Origin: JAEUIT01 sp034439815
Lineage (GTDB): Bacteria > Planctomycetota > Phycisphaerae > Phycisphaerales > SM1A02
Length of the DNA stretch: 5,219 nt
Reading direction: 5' to 3'
NCBI GenBank assembly: GCA_034439815.1
Contig: JAWXBD010000259.1
Coordinates: forward strand, 1-5,219
The number at the start of each line of letters is the position of its first letter. Positions within the stretch are counted from its first letter, which is position 1. The translations under genes and the position numbers were made by a program. This document shows positions 4,481 to 5,219 of this stretch, piece by piece. The notes below the pieces were generated by a model, which saw only the letters and a list, made by a program, of their open reading frames with translations, made no database searches and was not told where the DNA came from.

Positions 4481-5219
4481 GCCATCCTGTTGGACGGTGT
4501 GCTGTTCGTCCAGGCGACCATTCCTGGGACGCGCAGTTCAACCGCGAGTTCGTCAACCGGCTGCGGCAGAATGCCGGCGGGAAAAGCCAGCGTCAACGCG
4601 ATGCGCAGCGCCTCGTCCGGCGAGTCGGCATCATCGTTCCGCGGTTCGGGGAACGGCAGGCCGTTCGGCGCGAACTGCAACCACTGTCGGCGGAGCGACT
4701 CGTTGAAACTCTGGCGCATGAATTCGATCTGCTCTTCATTCACCGAGGCGGCATCGGCATCGCCATCGGCCGGGGCATCATCGGTCGGAAGGACCGCCCC
4801 GAAGCGTTCGAGCAGCGATGCGGCCGCGGGCACGCCGTCGGTGCGAAGGCGCAGCGCGATGCACCGTGTGAGACTGGACAGTTCCGTGAAGCCGCGCCAT
4901 TCCGAATCGTGCAGCATGTCGGGGAGATCTTCAGGGACGAGGTAGTGGCGCTGCAGCAACTCGTTCAGGAACCACGCGTGAATCTCGTCCAGCTGGCGCG
5001 CGCCGGTTGATGAAGAAGCGTCGCTCAGGTGATCTCGGCGGATGCTCTCGCCGAGTGCCAGCGCCCAGCCGCACATCTGCAGGTGACGAAGATCCTCGCG
5101 GAACGGACCTTTCAGGAAGTGGGCGCTTCCGGCTTTCGTGTGGGTAGCCGACCGGCCCGGATGCAGATCAAGCCCCGTCGGCGCTTGGCCCCGGCGGAAG
5201 AGACGCGGGCCAGATCCGC
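4414..5219 (-). CDS. Upstream piece of a frameshifted unknown gene, partial at the right edge
   Basis: The frame is open from 5217 to the stop at 4414 (267 residues in the window) and continues beyond the right edge. An ATG at 5076 exists but has no Shine-Dalgarno sequence, and the codons before it (such as KGPFREDLRHLQ) read as normal protein, so the true start is probably outside. Content, numbered from the window edge: an Arg/Gly-rich start; a helix-rich part with MCGWALALGESIRRD and EIHAWFLNELLQRHYL; WRGFTELSSLTRCIALRL; an Asp/Ala-rich linker (DDAPADGDADAAS); NEEQIEFMRQSFNESLRRQW; and LPQPVDELAVELRVPG. After VPG the sequence turns into unlikely protein (Cys-Cys, Trp, Ser/Asn-rich) for 35 codons, while the neighbouring frame carries a natural-looking continuation. 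No signal peptide, membrane segment or known domain is recognised; it is probably cytoplasmic. Confidence 0.68.
   Translation of the reverse strand, partial: GSGPRLFRRGQAPTGLDLHPGRSATHTKAGSAHFLKGPFREDLRHLQMCGWALALGESIRRDHLSDASSSTGARQLDEIHAWFLNELLQRHYLVPEDLPDMLHDSEWRGFTELSSLTRCIALRLRTDGVPAAASLLERFGAVLPTDDAPADGDADAASVNEEQIEFMRQSFNESLRRQWLQFAPNGLPFPEPRNDDADSPDEALRIALTLAFPAGILPQPVDELAVELRVPGMVAWTNSTPSNRMACCDGSERVLPIRIARWTSARG
4510..4537 (-). other. Probable frameshift point joining the two pieces
   Basis: The downstream frame has its last upstream stop (TGA) at 4540-4538, so the switch must occur after that; judged by protein plausibility it is near GTC CCA GGA ATG GT (4530-4518). Adding one base there, for example an A giving GGA AAT GGT, would produce VPGNGRLDEQHTV and a continuous protein. 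There is no X-XXY-YYZ slippery heptamer, so programmed -1 frameshifting is not suggested. G/C at third positions is high in both frames and does not decide the matter. Confidence 0.5.

Noticed and set aside
4504..4540. Programmed -1 ribosomal frameshift
   Set aside because: There is no slippery heptamer and no obvious downstream stimulatory stem at the switch point; an indel is simpler.

Overview
The window looks like chromosomal DNA from a GC-rich, Gram-negative-type bacterium. The bias towards G or C at third codon positions is strong, GTG is used as a start codon, and three of the five gene loci are either exported (Sec-type or Tat-type signal peptides) or plausibly envelope-linked. Gemmatimonadota, Acidobacteriota or Planctomycetota would fit the mix of DinB-like, Tat-exported amine oxidase and Ala/Pro-rich secreted proteins, but this is a weak inference because there is no rRNA or marker gene. 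I see no phage, transposon, CRISPR, tRNA or toxin-antitoxin signature.

All genes lie on the minus strand, so the reading order runs from right to left. (1) Positions 5219-4130 hold an unrecognised, probably cytoplasmic gene. It enters from beyond the right edge and appears to be split by a -1 frameshift near 4510-4537 into an upstream piece (5219-4414) and a downstream piece (to 4130). (2) A 152-base leader with an A/T-rich start and a perfect 8-bp dyad precedes a gene (3977-2742) for a 411-residue secreted protein of no family I recognise. (3) A 164-base gap with a strong GC hairpin leads to a Tat-exported flavin amine oxidase (2577-910). (4) Sixty bases further on, a DinB-like metal-binding protein (849-400) begins after a clear AGGAG site. 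(5) A 257-base gap holds a 9-bp minisatellite and three tightly packed perfect dyads. It is followed by the first 47 codons (142-1) of an exported protein that starts a Gly-zipper-like VIGA/VIGS tetrapeptide repeat and runs off the left edge.

The amine oxidase and DinB-like genes are close enough to be co-transcribed. The other gaps are long enough for independent promoters, though no convincing -35/-10 pair could be read. The genes do not form a recognisable pathway. The least explained items are the secreted 411-residue protein, the frameshifted gene, the structured intergenic region at 237-406 and the truncated Gly-zipper gene.
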